A stretch of 48,156 nucleotides of DNA from Roseburia sp. (GTDB lineage Bacteria; Bacillota; Clostridia; Lachnospirales; Lachnospiraceae), in assembly GCA_023667765.1 (NCBI GenBank), contig JAMOZS010000015.1, positions 1 through 48,156 of the forward strand, in the 5' to 3' direction. The translations under genes were made by a program, and so were the position numbers. Shown here one piece after another: positions 16,869-26,157 of this stretch. Position 1 is the first letter of the stretch; the number at the start of each line of letters is the position of its first letter. The notes under the pieces are model-generated. The model worked only from the letters and a program-made list of their open reading frames with translations, did not search any database and was not told the origin of the DNA.

Positions 16869-17694
16869 TAATTTGTTGAAGCTGAGAAATTGCGATGTAC
16901 AGCAGGGAAACGCCCGGATAATAGATAGCAATGCGCTGGCGGCTCAGCGAATAGAAGCCTTAAGTATGGATATCCTGCGTGGGGCGGAGAACATAGAAGA
17001 AGCCCTGCCCGATACGGCAGGGGAGGAGGATACGGAGGATGAGGGGGCAGGTTTTCAGAGCCTCCAAAGTAATATTATAAAGGCTCCCGACCCCGAGGAA
17101 CTGGGCAGAAAAGCTCTGGAGGAGGCCAATGCTCTGTTGGCAGACGCCCAGACGAAGGCGGACAAAATTACGGAGGAAGCCCTCAGAGAGCGGGAGCGCG
17201 TTCTGGAAGAGGCCAGACAGGAGGGGTATGAGGAAGGCTGTGCCAGAGCCCGGCAGGAGTTGGAGAAGGAAATGTCCGGCCTGCGGGAGAAAGAAAAGCA
17301 GCTGGAAGCGGAATATGATGCGCTTGTAGCGAAGCTGGAGCCGGAGCTTGTAGAACATATTACAAATATTTATGAATATGTATTTCATGTGGACATGAGC
17401 GGAAACAGGGAAATTCTGGAGTATCTGATTACCTCTGCCATGAGCAGAGCGGAAACCAGCCGGAATTTCCTGGTGCATATTTCCAGGGAGGATTATCCTT
17501 ATGTGAGCACACGCAGACAGCAGCTTCTGGGCGCCGCCAGCGGAGACGCTTCCATAGAAATCATTGAGGATATGACACTGTCCCGCAATGAATGCATGAT
17601 TGAGACGGAGAATGGGATTATAGACTGCGGCCTGGGGACGGAGTTGGCAGAGCTTTCCAGAAAACTGAAGCTTTTATCTTATCAGAGCAGGTGA
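16861..17694 (+). CDS. fliH: Flagellar assembly protein FliH
   Basis: A 277-residue regulator of the FliI export ATPase. The N-terminus ([20 protein letters not shown]) is followed by an acidic segment, a long charged helix ([20 protein letters not shown] onward) with Ala/Glu-rich heptads, and the conserved V-ATPase-E-like C-terminal domain. The start is TTG at 16861, chosen because GGAGGTGA (16845-16852) lies 8 nt upstream and no better ATG follows. It overlaps fliG by 8 bp, and the fliI TTG is 4 bp after its stop. Confidence 0.9.
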   Translation: MSSNLLKLRNCDVQQGNARIIDSNALAAQRIEALSMDILRGAENIEEALPDTAGEEDTEDEGAGFQSLQSNIIKAPDPEELGRKALEEANALLADAQTKADKITEEALRERERVLEEARQEGYEEGCARARQELEKEMSGLREKEKQLEAEYDALVAKLEPELVEHITNIYEYVFHVDMSGNREILEYLITSAMSRAETSRNFLVHISREDYPYVSTRRQQLLGAASGDASIEIIEDMTLSRNECMIETENGIIDCGLGTELAELSRKLKLLSYQSR

Positions 17695-17698
17695 TTTA

Positions 17699-19012
17699 TT
17701 GAAGAGTATTGAAATTAATTTTGAAAAGTATGATAAACTGGCCGACGAAAGCCATATCAAAAAACTGGGAAAGGTGGTCAATGTAGTAGGATTGACCATT
17801 GAGTCCGCAGGGCCGGATGCAAAGCTGGGTGATTTATGCCAGATACTGCCGGATGGCAGCAAAAAGGAGAGCGGCATACTGGCTGAGGTGGTAGGTTTTA
17901 AGGACAAACGTACGCTGCTTATGCCTTATGATGTGGTAGACGGTATCGGCGCCGGCTCCATGGTGGAAAATATGGGGCATCCGCTTTCGGTACAGGTGAG
18001 CGGCGGACTTCTGGGTAAGACCTTGAACGGCCTGGGACGGCCGATAGACGGAGAGAGCATATTGGGGGTGAATTATCCGGTGGAGGCCTTGCCTCCGGAT
18101 CCTATGAGCCGTACGATTATTGACGAGGTGCTGCCTTTGGGTGTAAAGGCGGTGGACGGCCTGATTACGGTGGGAAAGGGTCAGCGTATCGGAATTTTTG
18201 CGGGCTCCGGCGTAGGGAAATCCACGCTGATGGGTATGTTTGCCAGAAATACGAAAGCGGATATCAATGTGATTGCCCTGATTGGGGAGCGGGGCAGAGA
18301 GGTGCGCGAGTTTATAGAGAGGGACCTGGGCGAAGAGGGTATGCGGCGTTCGGTAGTGGTGGTGGCCACTTCGGACAGACCGGCACTGGAGCGTAATAAG
18401 GCGGCAAAGACTGCTACGGCCATTGCGGAATACTTTCGGGACCAGGGTAAGGACGTCCTGTTGATGATGGATTCTCTGACGCGTTTTTCCATGGCGCAGA
18501 GAGAAATCGGTCTGGCGGGCGGCGAGCCTCCTGTAACCAGAGGATATCCTCCCAGCGTTTACTCGGAGATGCCTAAGCTTCTGGAAAGGGCCGGGAGAGA
18601 CAGCAAGGGTTCTATCACAGGCCTGTATACGGTATTGGTAGACGGCGATGATTTCAATGAGCCCATAGCGGATACGGCCAGAAGTATTTTGGACGGACAT
18701 ATTGTGTTGAGTCGTAAGCTGGCCCACAAGAATCATTATCCGGCGGTGGATGTGCTGCAGAGTATTTCCAGATGTATGAGCCAGATAGCGGCAAAGGAGC
18801 ATAAGCAGGCGGCGGGAAAGCTCAGAAATGTGCTTGCAACCTATAGTGAGGCGGAGGATTTGATTAATATCGGAGCCTATAAGAGCGGAAGCAATCCTTC
18901 CATTGATTATGCTATTTCAAAGATTGACGCCGTAAATGAATATTTGTGTCAGGAAGTGGACGAGAAGTTTTCCTTTGAACAGTCGGAGGAGCTTCTGGGA
19001 GCATTGTTTTAA
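17699..19012 (+). CDS. fliI: Flagellum-specific ATPase FliI
   Basis: A 437-residue hexameric ATPase of the flagellar type III export apparatus, related to F1-beta. It has the P-loop [17 protein letters not shown] and Walker [21 protein letters not shown], with the family block [20 protein letters not shown]. The start is TTG at 17699 with AGGTGA (17689-17694) overlapping the fliH stop. Length typical. It works with FliH and FliJ, which flank it. Confidence 0.97.
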   Translation: MKSIEINFEKYDKLADESHIKKLGKVVNVVGLTIESAGPDAKLGDLCQILPDGSKKESGILAEVVGFKDKRTLLMPYDVVDGIGAGSMVENMGHPLSVQVSGGLLGKTLNGLGRPIDGESILGVNYPVEALPPDPMSRTIIDEVLPLGVKAVDGLITVGKGQRIGIFAGSGVGKSTLMGMFARNTKADINVIALIGERGREVREFIERDLGEEGMRRSVVVVATSDRPALERNKAAKTATAIAEYFRDQGKDVLLMMDSLTRFSMAQREIGLAGGEPPVTRGYPPSVYSEMPKLLERAGRDSKGSITGLYTVLVDGDDFNEPIADTARSILDGHIVLSRKLAHKNHYPAVDVLQSISRCMSQIAAKEHKQAAGKLRNVLATYSEAEDLINIGAYKSGSNPSIDYAISKIDAVNEYLCQEVDEKFSFEQSEELLGALF

Positions 19013-19027
19013 AGAGGCAGGTTTATC

Positions 19028-19483
19028 ATGGCAAGGTTTCGCTATACGCTACAAAGTATCTTAGATATTAAGCTGAAACTGGAAACGCAGGCAAAACAGC
19101 GGTTTGCGGCGGCATTGGGCGCTTTGAGCGAGGAAGAAAACCGATTGGCGGCGTTAAGGGAGCGCAGGGATTTATATGAAGAGCGAGCCAGACAGCTTTT
19201 GTCGGGGAATTTGGATGTGCTGGAAATTGAAGAAAATAAGACGGCAATATTGGTCATTGACAATTATATTGCCGAGCAGATAAAGAGAGTGGAACTTGCC
19301 AGAAAGAGGATGGAGCAGGCCAGACAGGCCATGGCAGAGGCTATGATGGAGAGAAAAACCTATGAGACGCTGCGGGAACAGGCATTTGAGAATTTCCTGC
19401 AGGAGGAGAACAGAGAGGAAGGCAAGGCAGTCGACGAACTGGTGAGCTATACATATGGTCAGAAACGGCAGGTGAAAGAATAA
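19028..19483 (+). CDS. fliJ: Flagellar export protein FliJ
   Basis: A 151-residue soluble coiled-coil protein that couples the FliI ATPase ring to the FlhA gate. The start MARFRYTLQSILDIKLKLET and the continuous charged heptads to residue ~140 fit the FliJ family, which is weakly conserved in sequence. Context between fliI and the ylxF-like gene supports the call. The stop TAA shares its last A with the next gene's ATG. Confidence 0.9.
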   Translation: MARFRYTLQSILDIKLKLETQAKQRFAAALGALSEEENRLAALRERRDLYEERARQLLSGNLDVLEIEENKTAILVIDNYIAEQIKRVELARKRMEQARQAMAEAMMERKTYETLREQAFENFLQEENREEGKAVDELVSYTYGQKRQVKE

Positions 19484-20358
19484 TGGCAAAGGACAGAAGC
19501 CCGGAGGCAGTTGCTGCGGAAGCGGAAAAAAAGAAAATAGCGGATGAAAAGAAGGCTTTGAAGCAGCAGCAGAAGAACCAGAAAAAAGAGGTGAAGCGCC
19601 GAGCAAAGGAGCTTGCCAAAAAAGAGGATGAACTGCTGGAGGAGGGGGAGGGCAACGGACTTGCCACCTTTGGGGTGACATTGTTAATTGTAGCTCTCTG
19701 GCTGGCAGTCATCTGTGTGGTTATCAAGCTGGATATAGGCGGCTTTGGAAGCAGCGTGCTGACGCCGGTTCTAAAGGATGTGCCTGTTATTAATAAGATA
19801 TTGCCCGGCAATTCCATTACGCAGACAGCCAATCCCGAGAAATACGGGGGCTATACCAATCTTCAGGATGCGGTGGAGCAGATTAAGGCCCTGGAGGTTG
19901 AACTGGATCGTATCAAGTCGGCTTCCGACGCCAAGGATGAGGAAGTAGAGACCTTAAAGGCGGAGGTGCTGAGGCTTCAGGAATTTGAAAAAAAGCAGGT
20001 AGAGTTTCAGAGAATCCGCACAGAGTTCTACGAGGAGGTCGTGTATGCGGAGAAAGGGCCCGGGGCGGAGGAGTATAGAAAGTATTATGAATCCATGGAT
20101 CCGGCTACAGCGGAGTTTATTTATAAGCAGGTGATTATTCAGCTGCAGGAGAGCAGCGAGGTACAGGAGTATGCCTCTGCTTATTCCGATATGAAGCCGA
20201 AGAAGGCGGCGGCAATTTTTGAGGAGATGACCAGTAATCTGGATTTGGTGGCAAGAATATTAAACGCCATGTCTGCGGACAGCAGAGGAGCGATTCTGGC
20301 AGAAATGGACCCTGCCATAGCGGCAAGAATTACAAAAATTATGGATCCCGAGACTTAA
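19483..20358 (+). CDS. ylxF: YlxF/MotE-like membrane protein with MgtE-N-like domain
   Basis: A 291-residue protein. A Lys/Glu-rich N-terminus (~1-50, strongly charged) is followed by one membrane segment (GLATFGVTLLIVALWLAVIC, ~60-82). A coiled coil runs about 125-180, and a C-terminal domain (about 195-290) has PKKAAAIFEEMTSNLDLVAR and ILAEMDPAIAARITKIMDPE, typical of MgtE N-terminal repeats. B. subtilis ylxF occupies the same slot between fliJ and fliK. Proteins of this architecture, such as MotE, act as chaperones or stabilisers for motor components in other bacteria, but the role here is inferred. It starts inside the fliJ stop. Confidence 0.85.
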   Translation: MAKDRSPEAVAAEAEKKKIADEKKALKQQQKNQKKEVKRRAKELAKKEDELLEEGEGNGLATFGVTLLIVALWLAVICVVIKLDIGGFGSSVLTPVLKDVPVINKILPGNSITQTANPEKYGGYTNLQDAVEQIKALEVELDRIKSASDAKDEEVETLKAEVLRLQEFEKKQVEFQRIRTEFYEEVVYAEKGPGAEEYRKYYESMDPATAEFIYKQVIIQLQESSEVQEYASAYSDMKPKKAAAIFEEMTSNLDLVARILNAMSADSRGAILAEMDPAIAARITKIMDPET

Positions 20359-20382
20359 TTAAAAATACACATATGCCGATAA
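20356..20382 (+). promoter_or_regulatory. Candidate internal sigma-D (sigma-28) promoter before fliK
   Basis: TAAT (20356-20359), 15 bp, then GCCGATAA (20375-20382) matches the sigma-28 consensus TAAA-N15-GCCGATAA at 11 of 12 positions. It begins at the ylxF stop codon and points toward fliK. I scanned for other intergenic GCCGATAA boxes and saw none. The predicted start falls at the base of the hairpin at 20385. Confidence 0.45.
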
Positions 20383-20384
20383 AT

Positions 20385-20424
20385 ATAGAAGCAGGGTCTG
20401 TCTATAGGAGACTTCTGCTTCTAT
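20385..20424 (+). other. Stem-loop between ylxF and fliK
   Basis: ATAGAAGCAG (20385-20394) pairs with CTGCTTCTAT (20415-20424). Inside it, GTCT (20396-20399) pairs with AGAC (20409-20412). A run of T does not follow, so it is not an obvious terminator. Because it begins at the predicted start of the candidate sigma-D transcript, it could form a 5'-end hairpin or an mRNA processing/stability element. Confidence 0.6.
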
Positions 20425-20452
20425 TGAAAATCAAAGAGAAAGGAGGAAGAGC

Positions 20453-22009
20453 ATGGCAGGTACATCTGTAAAGGGTGTGAGTACTTTATTGCCCGCCTTT
20501 GCGGCACAGCAGGGTATGGCAAAAACCGGCGGTATCCAGACGGGAACGGATAATTTTCAGTCTGTGTTGAATCGGCAGACAGAGCAGACCAGACAGCCTT
20601 CGGACCATGTGGCGGCCGACAAAAGGGATGCTCTGGCAAACGAGGAAAAGACACCGGATACGGTAGAGAAAGCCGGGCAGCCTGAGAAAGCGGAAATTCC
20701 GGAGGAAGCCGAAGCGCCTGAGAAGGTAAAAGAGGTTGGCGAGACCAAAGCCTCCGAAAAGCCCCGAAAGGAAATGGCTCAAACGGACGCTCCAGAAGAT
20801 GCAGAGGGAGTGGACGAGGAAGCTATGGAGGTTCTGCAGTCTGCGGCGATACAGCTCGTTGAACAGCTGGCGGAGACATTCGGAATCAGTACCGAAGAGG
20901 TACAGGAGCTGATGAATCGTCTACGGTTGAGTTCTCTGGACCTATTGCAGGCGGATAAGCTGGGAACTTTGGTTCTTGAGGCAGGCGGCGCAGGCGATTC
21001 CTTGTCCTTGTTGACGGATGAGACGCTTTATCAGAATTTTCAGAGCCTGATGAAGGGCAGAGAGAATCTGGTGCAGGAGGTGGCACAGCAGCTTGGCAGG
21101 GAGATTGGCGAGCTGGAAGCACAGCTTCAGGCCAAAGATTTTGCGGCTGACAGTGAGGCGTTTGTGACAGAGGAGTCTCTTATGGAGGAGACAGCCTCGG
21201 AGGAGCCGGCAATTGAGATTGTTGTAGAGCGGCTGCCGATGGATGAGCAAGAGACGGATGTTTCGGGAGAGGCGAAGGCGCTTCTTCAAGAGGAGGAGCC
21301 GGTTCGTGAGAATGTGGCAAAAACTCCCTTTGAGGAAAAAGCTTCGGGAACCACAACTGCGGATGGGGCGAAAGAATCTGTTACGGAACGGGTATCCTTC
21401 CGAACAGGGGATTCCGGCAGACAGAAGCAGGGACAGTTTCACTCAGGGGGCCAGCAGCAGACCGGTAATCTGGTATTGCAACAGATAAGGACGGAGCTGA
21501 CGACGCCTCAGAGCCAGCAGGTTGTCCAGAGCAGCTTCGCAGGGGAAGTGGATACTCAGAACATTATGCGCCAGATTATGGATTATATGAAAATCCAGAT
21601 AAAACCGGATACAACCAATCTGGAAATGCAGCTGCACCCGGCCAGCCTGGGAACCTTGCAGGTACAGGTAGCAAGCAGAGGCGGGGTGATGACGGCGCAG
21701 TTTATCACTCAGAATGAGGCCGTTAAGGCAGTACTGGAAAATCAGATGGTTCAGCTGAAGGAGAGCTTTGAACAGCAGGGTATCAAGGTTGATGCGATAG
21801 AGGTTCACGTACAGACACAGCAGTTTGACCGCAATCTAAATCAGGGCGGAAACGGACAGCCGGAGGCTCAGGAGAGAAAGAGCCGTACCAGACGCATTCG
21901 TCTGGAGGGAGATTTCAAACTACCGGAGACTCAGGACTGGGACGAGGAAGAACAGCTGGCTGCCGATATCATGGCGGCAAATGGCAATACGGTGGATTAT
22001 ACCGCATAA
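20453..22009 (+). CDS. fliK: Flagellar hook-length control protein FliK
   Basis: A 518-residue protein that measures hook length and switches the export gate to filament substrates. The first ~360 residues are low-complexity, rich in Glu, Ala, Lys and Gln, with an imperfect EKAEIPEEAEAPEKVKEVGE stretch, as expected for a flexible ruler. The C-terminal Flg_hook domain (about 370-465) contains NLEMQLHPASLGTLQVQVAS and an AVKAVLENQMVQLKESFEQQ helix, the substrate-switch signature. The ATG follows AAAGGAGGAAG. Downstream flgD and flgE encode the hook cap and hook. Confidence 0.95.
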   Translation: MAGTSVKGVSTLLPAFAAQQGMAKTGGIQTGTDNFQSVLNRQTEQTRQPSDHVAADKRDALANEEKTPDTVEKAGQPEKAEIPEEAEAPEKVKEVGETKASEKPRKEMAQTDAPEDAEGVDEEAMEVLQSAAIQLVEQLAETFGISTEEVQELMNRLRLSSLDLLQADKLGTLVLEAGGAGDSLSLLTDETLYQNFQSLMKGRENLVQEVAQQLGREIGELEAQLQAKDFAADSEAFVTEESLMEETASEEPAIEIVVERLPMDEQETDVSGEAKALLQEEEPVRENVAKTPFEEKASGTTTADGAKESVTERVSFRTGDSGRQKQGQFHSGGQQQTGNLVLQQIRTELTTPQSQQVVQSSFAGEVDTQNIMRQIMDYMKIQIKPDTTNLEMQLHPASLGTLQVQVASRGGVMTAQFITQNEAVKAVLENQMVQLKESFEQQGIKVDAIEVHVQTQQFDRNLNQGGNGQPEAQERKSRTRRIRLEGDFKLPETQDWDEEEQLAADIMAANGNTVDYTA

Positions 22010-22036
22010 AGGAATAAAGGGAAAGGAGAAAACAAT

Positions 22037-22759
22037 ATGGCATTAGTAGCGCCGGTAGAAAATGGTAAGATTGTGGAAACCGACTCACAAAATTCTTTGA
22101 AGAACAAAACCACTTCTGCCAATGAAGGTATGGATAAGGAAGCGTTTCTGCAGCTTCTGGTAGCACAGATGAAGTATCAGGATCCGTTGGAGCCTACCTC
22201 CAACACGGAGTACATATCTCAGTACGCACAGTTCTCTCAGGTAGAACAGTTACAGAATATGGCAGTCGGCATGGATTTGCAGAGAGCCAGCTCTCTTGTG
22301 GGTCAGGAGGTATATATTAAGACGACAGACTCAACGGGCGAGCCTAAATATGTTCAGGGTAAGGTAGATTATGTAGTATATGAGAACGGAAAGGCATATC
22401 TTTCCATAGATGAACAGTTATACTCCATGGATGATTTGGATACTGTGGCCGATAAGGAATATCTGGATGCTTATCAGAAAGCTACCAAGTTCGTAAATGA
22501 TTTGAATAAGCTTCCCAATGTGAGCGGTATCGACCATACGGATATGGATAAGATTGACGAGCTGGAAAAGATTTACAATGAGATGAATGAATATGAGAAA
22601 TCTTTCCTGGCAAGCGATGTGACGAAGGCACTGGAAAAATATATCGAGAGAGTCAAGGAAATCAGACTGGCCGCCGAGCAGGCCGGAAATGAGGAGGAAG
22701 AGCCAAAGACAGAGGAGACCGAAGAAACGGGAGCCGAAGGTTCTGAAGAGACTCCGTAG
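22037..22759 (+). CDS. flgD: Flagellar hook-capping protein FlgD with charged C-terminal extension
   Basis: A 240-residue hook-cap scaffold. The conserved N-terminal part (about 30-85) has MDKEAFLQLLVAQMKYQDPL and NTEYISQYAQFSQVEQLQNM, followed by a beta-rich segment (SSLVGQEVYIKTTDSTGEPK). From about residue 140 the protein becomes helical and charged (DKIDELEKIYNEMNEYEKSF), ending in a tail of Glu/Thr (EEEEPKTEETEETGAEGSEE). Short Bacillus FlgD lacks this, and I do not recognise the usual FlgD Ig/Tudor pair here. An AAAGGAG site precedes the ATG. Confidence 0.92.
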   Translation: MALVAPVENGKIVETDSQNSLKNKTTSANEGMDKEAFLQLLVAQMKYQDPLEPTSNTEYISQYAQFSQVEQLQNMAVGMDLQRASSLVGQEVYIKTTDSTGEPKYVQGKVDYVVYENGKAYLSIDEQLYSMDDLDTVADKEYLDAYQKATKFVNDLNKLPNVSGIDHTDMDKIDELEKIYNEMNEYEKSFLASDVTKALEKYIERVKEIRLAAEQAGNEEEEPKTEETEETGAEGSEETP

Positions 22760-22793
22760 AACGTCACAGACGAGAAAATGAGACAGGAGCTTG

Positions 22794-23198
22794 ATGAATA
22801 TGGATATTCAGAATAATGGGTTCCTTTCCATTGAACAGTTGACAGACCGCTATCTGAAAGGGCAGAAACAGACCCAGAGCCCGCCGGAGACAGGGCCTTC
22901 CTTTCAGGAGGTATTGCAGAGCAAGAGCCTGAGCCGGAAGGAGCAGGGCTTGAAATTTTCCAGGCATGCGGCAGACCGGCTTCTGGACAGAGGAATCAGT
23001 TTAAGCGACGAACAGCTGGGACGATTGGAGGATGGAACCAACAAGGCGCAGCAGAAGGGAATCAGGGATTCGCTGGTCCTGGTGGACGAACTGGCATTTA
23101 TTGTAAACATACCAAACAGGACAGTCGTCACCGCAATGGACAGCACCCAGACCAATGATAATATATTTACAAATATTAATGGAGCCGTAATTATGTAG
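22794..23198 (+). CDS. Small flagellar-operon protein (TIGR02530-type, FlgD-FlgE interval)
   Basis: A 134-residue soluble protein with LKFSRHAADRLLDRGISLSD, then GIRDSLVLVDELAFIVNIPN and a closing RTVVTAMDSTQTNDNIFTNI. I recognise these as the pattern of the flagellar operon protein family found between flgD and flgE in clostridia and spirochetes. The function is unknown. A regulatory or chaperone-like role in hook assembly has been guessed from context only. Start codons at 22791 (TTG), 22794 and 22800 are all possible. GGAG at 22786-22789 slightly favours 22794. Confidence 0.85.
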   Translation: MNMDIQNNGFLSIEQLTDRYLKGQKQTQSPPETGPSFQEVLQSKSLSRKEQGLKFSRHAADRLLDRGISLSDEQLGRLEDGTNKAQQKGIRDSLVLVDELAFIVNIPNRTVVTAMDSTQTNDNIFTNINGAVIM

Positions 23199-23281
23199 AC
23201 CGGACCGGAATGGAGGTTTACGCTTTTTGAACGATAGAGAAAAGCGGATACGGTTCCGCAGTAACAGGAGGGACAAATCAT

Positions 23282-25021
23282 ATGTTGAGATCACTGTATT
23301 CTGGTGTGGCAGGTTTAAAGACACATCAGGTCAAAATGGATGTTATCGGTAACAATATTGCAAACGTAAATACCACAGCTTATAAGTCAAGTTCTATCAC
23401 CTTCAGCGAGCTGATGAGCCAGACCACGCAGAAGGCCAGCGGCCCTAATGCCGCTAACGGCGTCGGCGGTACCAACGCAAGACAGATTGGTCTGGGCGTT
23501 AAGACAGGCGCAATCAATGTGAATATTTCTTCTCAGGGCGCCAGTCAGTCAACGGGAAATCCCTTCGACGTTATGATTACGGGAAGTAATTTCTTTGTGG
23601 TGAATAACGGTACGGATAATTTCTTTACGAGAGACGGTTCCTTCTATGTGGACGGTGCGGGAAATCTGGCTATGACCAGTACCGGTTATAATGTAATGGG
23701 ATGGGGCGTAGACCCTGAAACCGGCAGTATCAAGAAGGATACGGTTGCTGCGCTGCGTATTATGAGTGCGGCAAATATGACCTATCCTCCCGAGGCAACC
23801 TCTCAGGCTTATGTGGCAGGTATTCTGGATAAGCATGATACCAATGTAACCAGCGCCAGCGGTAAGTCCATTAACTTAAACTTCTATGACGCTTTGGGCT
23901 ATAGCTATACGGCCAAATTTGTATTTAAGCAGTCGGATGATATCAATAATTACAGTATTGAGCTGGATAAAATCCTGGATTCCACAGGGCAGGAGATAGA
24001 TATCTCGGGTGTGGAGTTTGGTAATAAGGGCGTAAGCCAGGAGAGAGAGAGAAAGGTCAGCTTTAATACCGCCGCTTATACCTGGGATGGCAAAGTGCTG
24101 ATGTCCGCAGACAAGACTACCGTATATGCGGATGTGAGCCAGATGTTTGACGGTACACAGTTGAAGACCGGCGAATATACCTATGACGGTGAGACCCTGA
24201 CGGTAGAGGAATCTCTGAACAATATTGCCAAGGCATACGGATATGAGGGAGCCACGGAGGAATTCCTGAGTCTGTTCACCTTAAATGATGCGGGAGACCC
24301 GCTCAGCATTGAGCAGATGCTGGCAAATCTTGCGTCGGGCAATCCCGGCGACGCAGGGGCTTTACCGGTATTTACCTCCGCAACGGATGACCCCAGCTTT
24401 ACGGTGGCCGGAAGAAAGTTTGACGGAGCCTATATTGATTTTAACGGCGATAACGGTAAATTCGCAGGATTAAACGGCAGCTCTACACAGAACACGCTGA
24501 TTATGAGGTTTGTAAGTCCTGCGGATGACCCGGGAAAATATGGTAATTTCTCTGATATTACCATTGATTTCTCGCAGTGCTCCATGTATGATAATAAAGG
24601 TACTTCTACAATCGGAGCTACTAACGGTGACCTGGAGGGCCTGGGTACCGGGCGGAGACTGGGCGATTTGATTGGCGTATCTATCCAGAGCAACGGTATG
24701 ATTTATGCAAGCTATGACAACGGTATGACAAAGCTTCTGGGACAGATTGCAACGGCTGAGTTCCCGAATGCTTCCGGTCTGGAAAAGACAGGTGACAATC
24801 TCTATTCTGCTACCTTGAACTCCGGTTCCTTTGATGGTATCGGTGAGGATGTAACTGCCAACGGCGGGTATATGTCCACCGGCCAGCTGGAAATCAGTAA
24901 TGTGGATTTGTCGGCGGAATTTACGGAAATGATTACCACTCAGCGTGGTTTCCAGGCAAACAGCCGTATTATTACCGTGTCAGATACTTTACTTGAGGAG
25001 TTGACCAATCTTAAGAGATAG
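23282..25021 (+). CDS. flgE: Flagellar hook protein FlgE
   Basis: A 579-residue exported subunit of the hook. The N-terminal D0 helix MLRSLYSGVAGLKTHQVKMD leads into VIGNNIANVNTTAYKSSSIT. The Ig-like hook domains occupy about 85-520. The C-terminal D0 helix holds EMITTQRGFQANSRIITVSD and ends in LLEELTNLKR. It is more than twice the length of B. subtilis FlgE (264 residues), a size seen in many clostridia with enlarged surface domains. A CAGGAGGGA site precedes the ATG. swrD/flbD follows after a hairpin. Confidence 0.97.
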   Translation: MLRSLYSGVAGLKTHQVKMDVIGNNIANVNTTAYKSSSITFSELMSQTTQKASGPNAANGVGGTNARQIGLGVKTGAINVNISSQGASQSTGNPFDVMITGSNFFVVNNGTDNFFTRDGSFYVDGAGNLAMTSTGYNVMGWGVDPETGSIKKDTVAALRIMSAANMTYPPEATSQAYVAGILDKHDTNVTSASGKSINLNFYDALGYSYTAKFVFKQSDDINNYSIELDKILDSTGQEIDISGVEFGNKGVSQERERKVSFNTAAYTWDGKVLMSADKTTVYADVSQMFDGTQLKTGEYTYDGETLTVEESLNNIAKAYGYEGATEEFLSLFTLNDAGDPLSIEQMLANLASGNPGDAGALPVFTSATDDPSFTVAGRKFDGAYIDFNGDNGKFAGLNGSSTQNTLIMRFVSPADDPGKYGNFSDITIDFSQCSMYDNKGTSTIGATNGDLEGLGTGRRLGDLIGVSIQSNGMIYASYDNGMTKLLGQIATAEFPNASGLEKTGDNLYSATLNSGSFDGIGEDVTANGGYMSTGQLEISNVDLSAEFTEMITTQRGFQANSRIITVSDTLLEELTNLKR

Positions 25022-25051
25022 TTTATAATAGGATAAAAGATACATAAAACG

Positions 25052-25074
25052 AGGGGCGGAAGATTTCCGTCCCT
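25052..25074 (+). other. Stem-loop after flgE
   Basis: A 10-bp stem (25052-25061 with 25065-25074, one G-U pair) closes a 3-nt loop GAT, 30 bp after flgE. No T tract follows, so it is not a clear terminator. It could protect the 3' end of an upstream mRNA segment encoding the abundant hook protein. Confidence 0.5.
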
Positions 25075-25147
25075 TAACTAAATATTAAGTGCCGGGAAAA
25101 TGCGGGGATAAGCGTTTCAAGTTGTCTGCGGTAAGGGAGGGTAGGAA

Positions 25148-25333
25148 ATGATAGAGGTGACCAAATTAAATGGAGTAAAAATTTTGGTGAATCCCGGCCT
25201 GTTTGAGATTATCGAGGAAATTCCGGATACGGTTATTACCCTCACGACAGGGAAAAAAATAATTGTAAAAGAAAGTAGACAAGAGATAAAAAATCTTGTA
25301 GAATTGTATAGAAAGGATATTTTTGCAGAATAG
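25148..25333 (+). CDS. swrD: FlbD/SwrD family small motility protein
   Basis: A 61-residue protein beginning MIEVTKLNGVKILVNPGLFE, followed by IIEEIPDTVITLTTGKKIIV and a short helical tail, the full pattern of the FlbD family. In B. subtilis SwrD (YlzI), encoded right after flgE, increases motor power, apparently by promoting stator function. Here the next genes are the stators motA and motB, which fits that role. GGGAGGG lies before the ATG. Confidence 0.93.
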   Translation: MIEVTKLNGVKILVNPGLFEIIEEIPDTVITLTTGKKIIVKESRQEIKNLVELYRKDIFAE

Positions 25334-25365
25334 TTTAGAAAAATGCAGAAGGTTAGGTGAATAAC

Positions 25366-26157
25366 GTGGATATAGCATCATTATTGGGTATTGTCCTCGG
25401 CCTTACAATGTTGATTTTCGGTATTATTGACAATGCAGGCGTAGGGGGCTTTGGCAGGTATCTCGACCCTGCTTCCGCTATTATTACCTTTGGAGGCGCA
25501 TTTGCGTCTACCCTTACTTCCGTAAGCTTGCAGGATTATTTAGCGGGATTAAAAAGCTTTTTGCTGATTTTTAAAACGCCTACGTTAAATACGGTGGATA
25601 TGATTCAGAAAATCATTGATTTATCCAATGTGGCCAGAAAGGAAGGGCTTTTGTCTCTGGAGGAGTCTGCTGCAGAGCTGGATGAACCCTTTCTGAAAAA
25701 AGGAGTTCTGTTAATTGTGGACGGTACCGACCCTGAACTGGTCAGGGGAATTATGGAAACGGAGCTTGAAAATGTGGAGAGCAGGCATAAGACCCTGATA
25801 GGCTTTTGGGATACGCTGGGTTCCATGGGTCCTGCCTGGGGTATGATTGGTACTCTGGTAGGCCTTGTAAATATGTTGTATAATATGAGTGATGCGGGAG
25901 CCATCGGCCCTGCAATGGCAGTCGCATTGATTACCACACTGTACGGTTCCCTTTTGGCGAACTGGGTATGTATTCCGGTATCCAATAAGCTTAAGGCCAG
26001 CAATGCAGTAGAGATGACGCAGAAGGTAGTAATGATTGAAGGCCTTTTGTCCATACAGGCGGGAGAGAATCCAAGGGTTATTGAGGAGAAGCTGAAATCC
26101 TTCCTTGCGCCTAAGGACAGAGAAACGCAGGGAGAGCAAGCAGGAGGTGAGGAGTAG
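25366..26157 (+). CDS. motA: Flagellar motor stator protein MotA
   Basis: A 263-residue integral membrane protein that, with MotB, forms the ion channel that drives rotation. Four membrane segments can be seen: SLLGIVLGLTMLIFGII near the N-terminus, one at ~30-50, and SMGPAWGMIGTLVGLVNMLY and AMAVALITTLYGSLLANWVC further on. The PAWGMIGTLVGLV block is the family signature. It starts at GTG. 25366 has AGGTGA 5 nt upstream, while an in-frame GTG at 25357 would add three residues. The stop overlaps the motB GTG by one base. Confidence 0.96.
   Translation: MDIASLLGIVLGLTMLIFGIIDNAGVGGFGRYLDPASAIITFGGAFASTLTSVSLQDYLAGLKSFLLIFKTPTLNTVDMIQKIIDLSNVARKEGLLSLEESAAELDEPFLKKGVLLIVDGTDPELVRGIMETELENVESRHKTLIGFWDTLGSMGPAWGMIGTLVGLVNMLYNMSDAGAIGPAMAVALITTLYGSLLANWVCIPVSNKLKASNAVEMTQKVVMIEGLLSIQAGENPRVIEEKLKSFLAPKDRETQGEQAGGEE

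Noticed and set aside
22450..22457. GCCGATAA inside flgD and a similar box in polC as sigma-D promoters
   Set aside because: They are inside conserved coding sequence and lack a TAAA-like -35 at the right distance.
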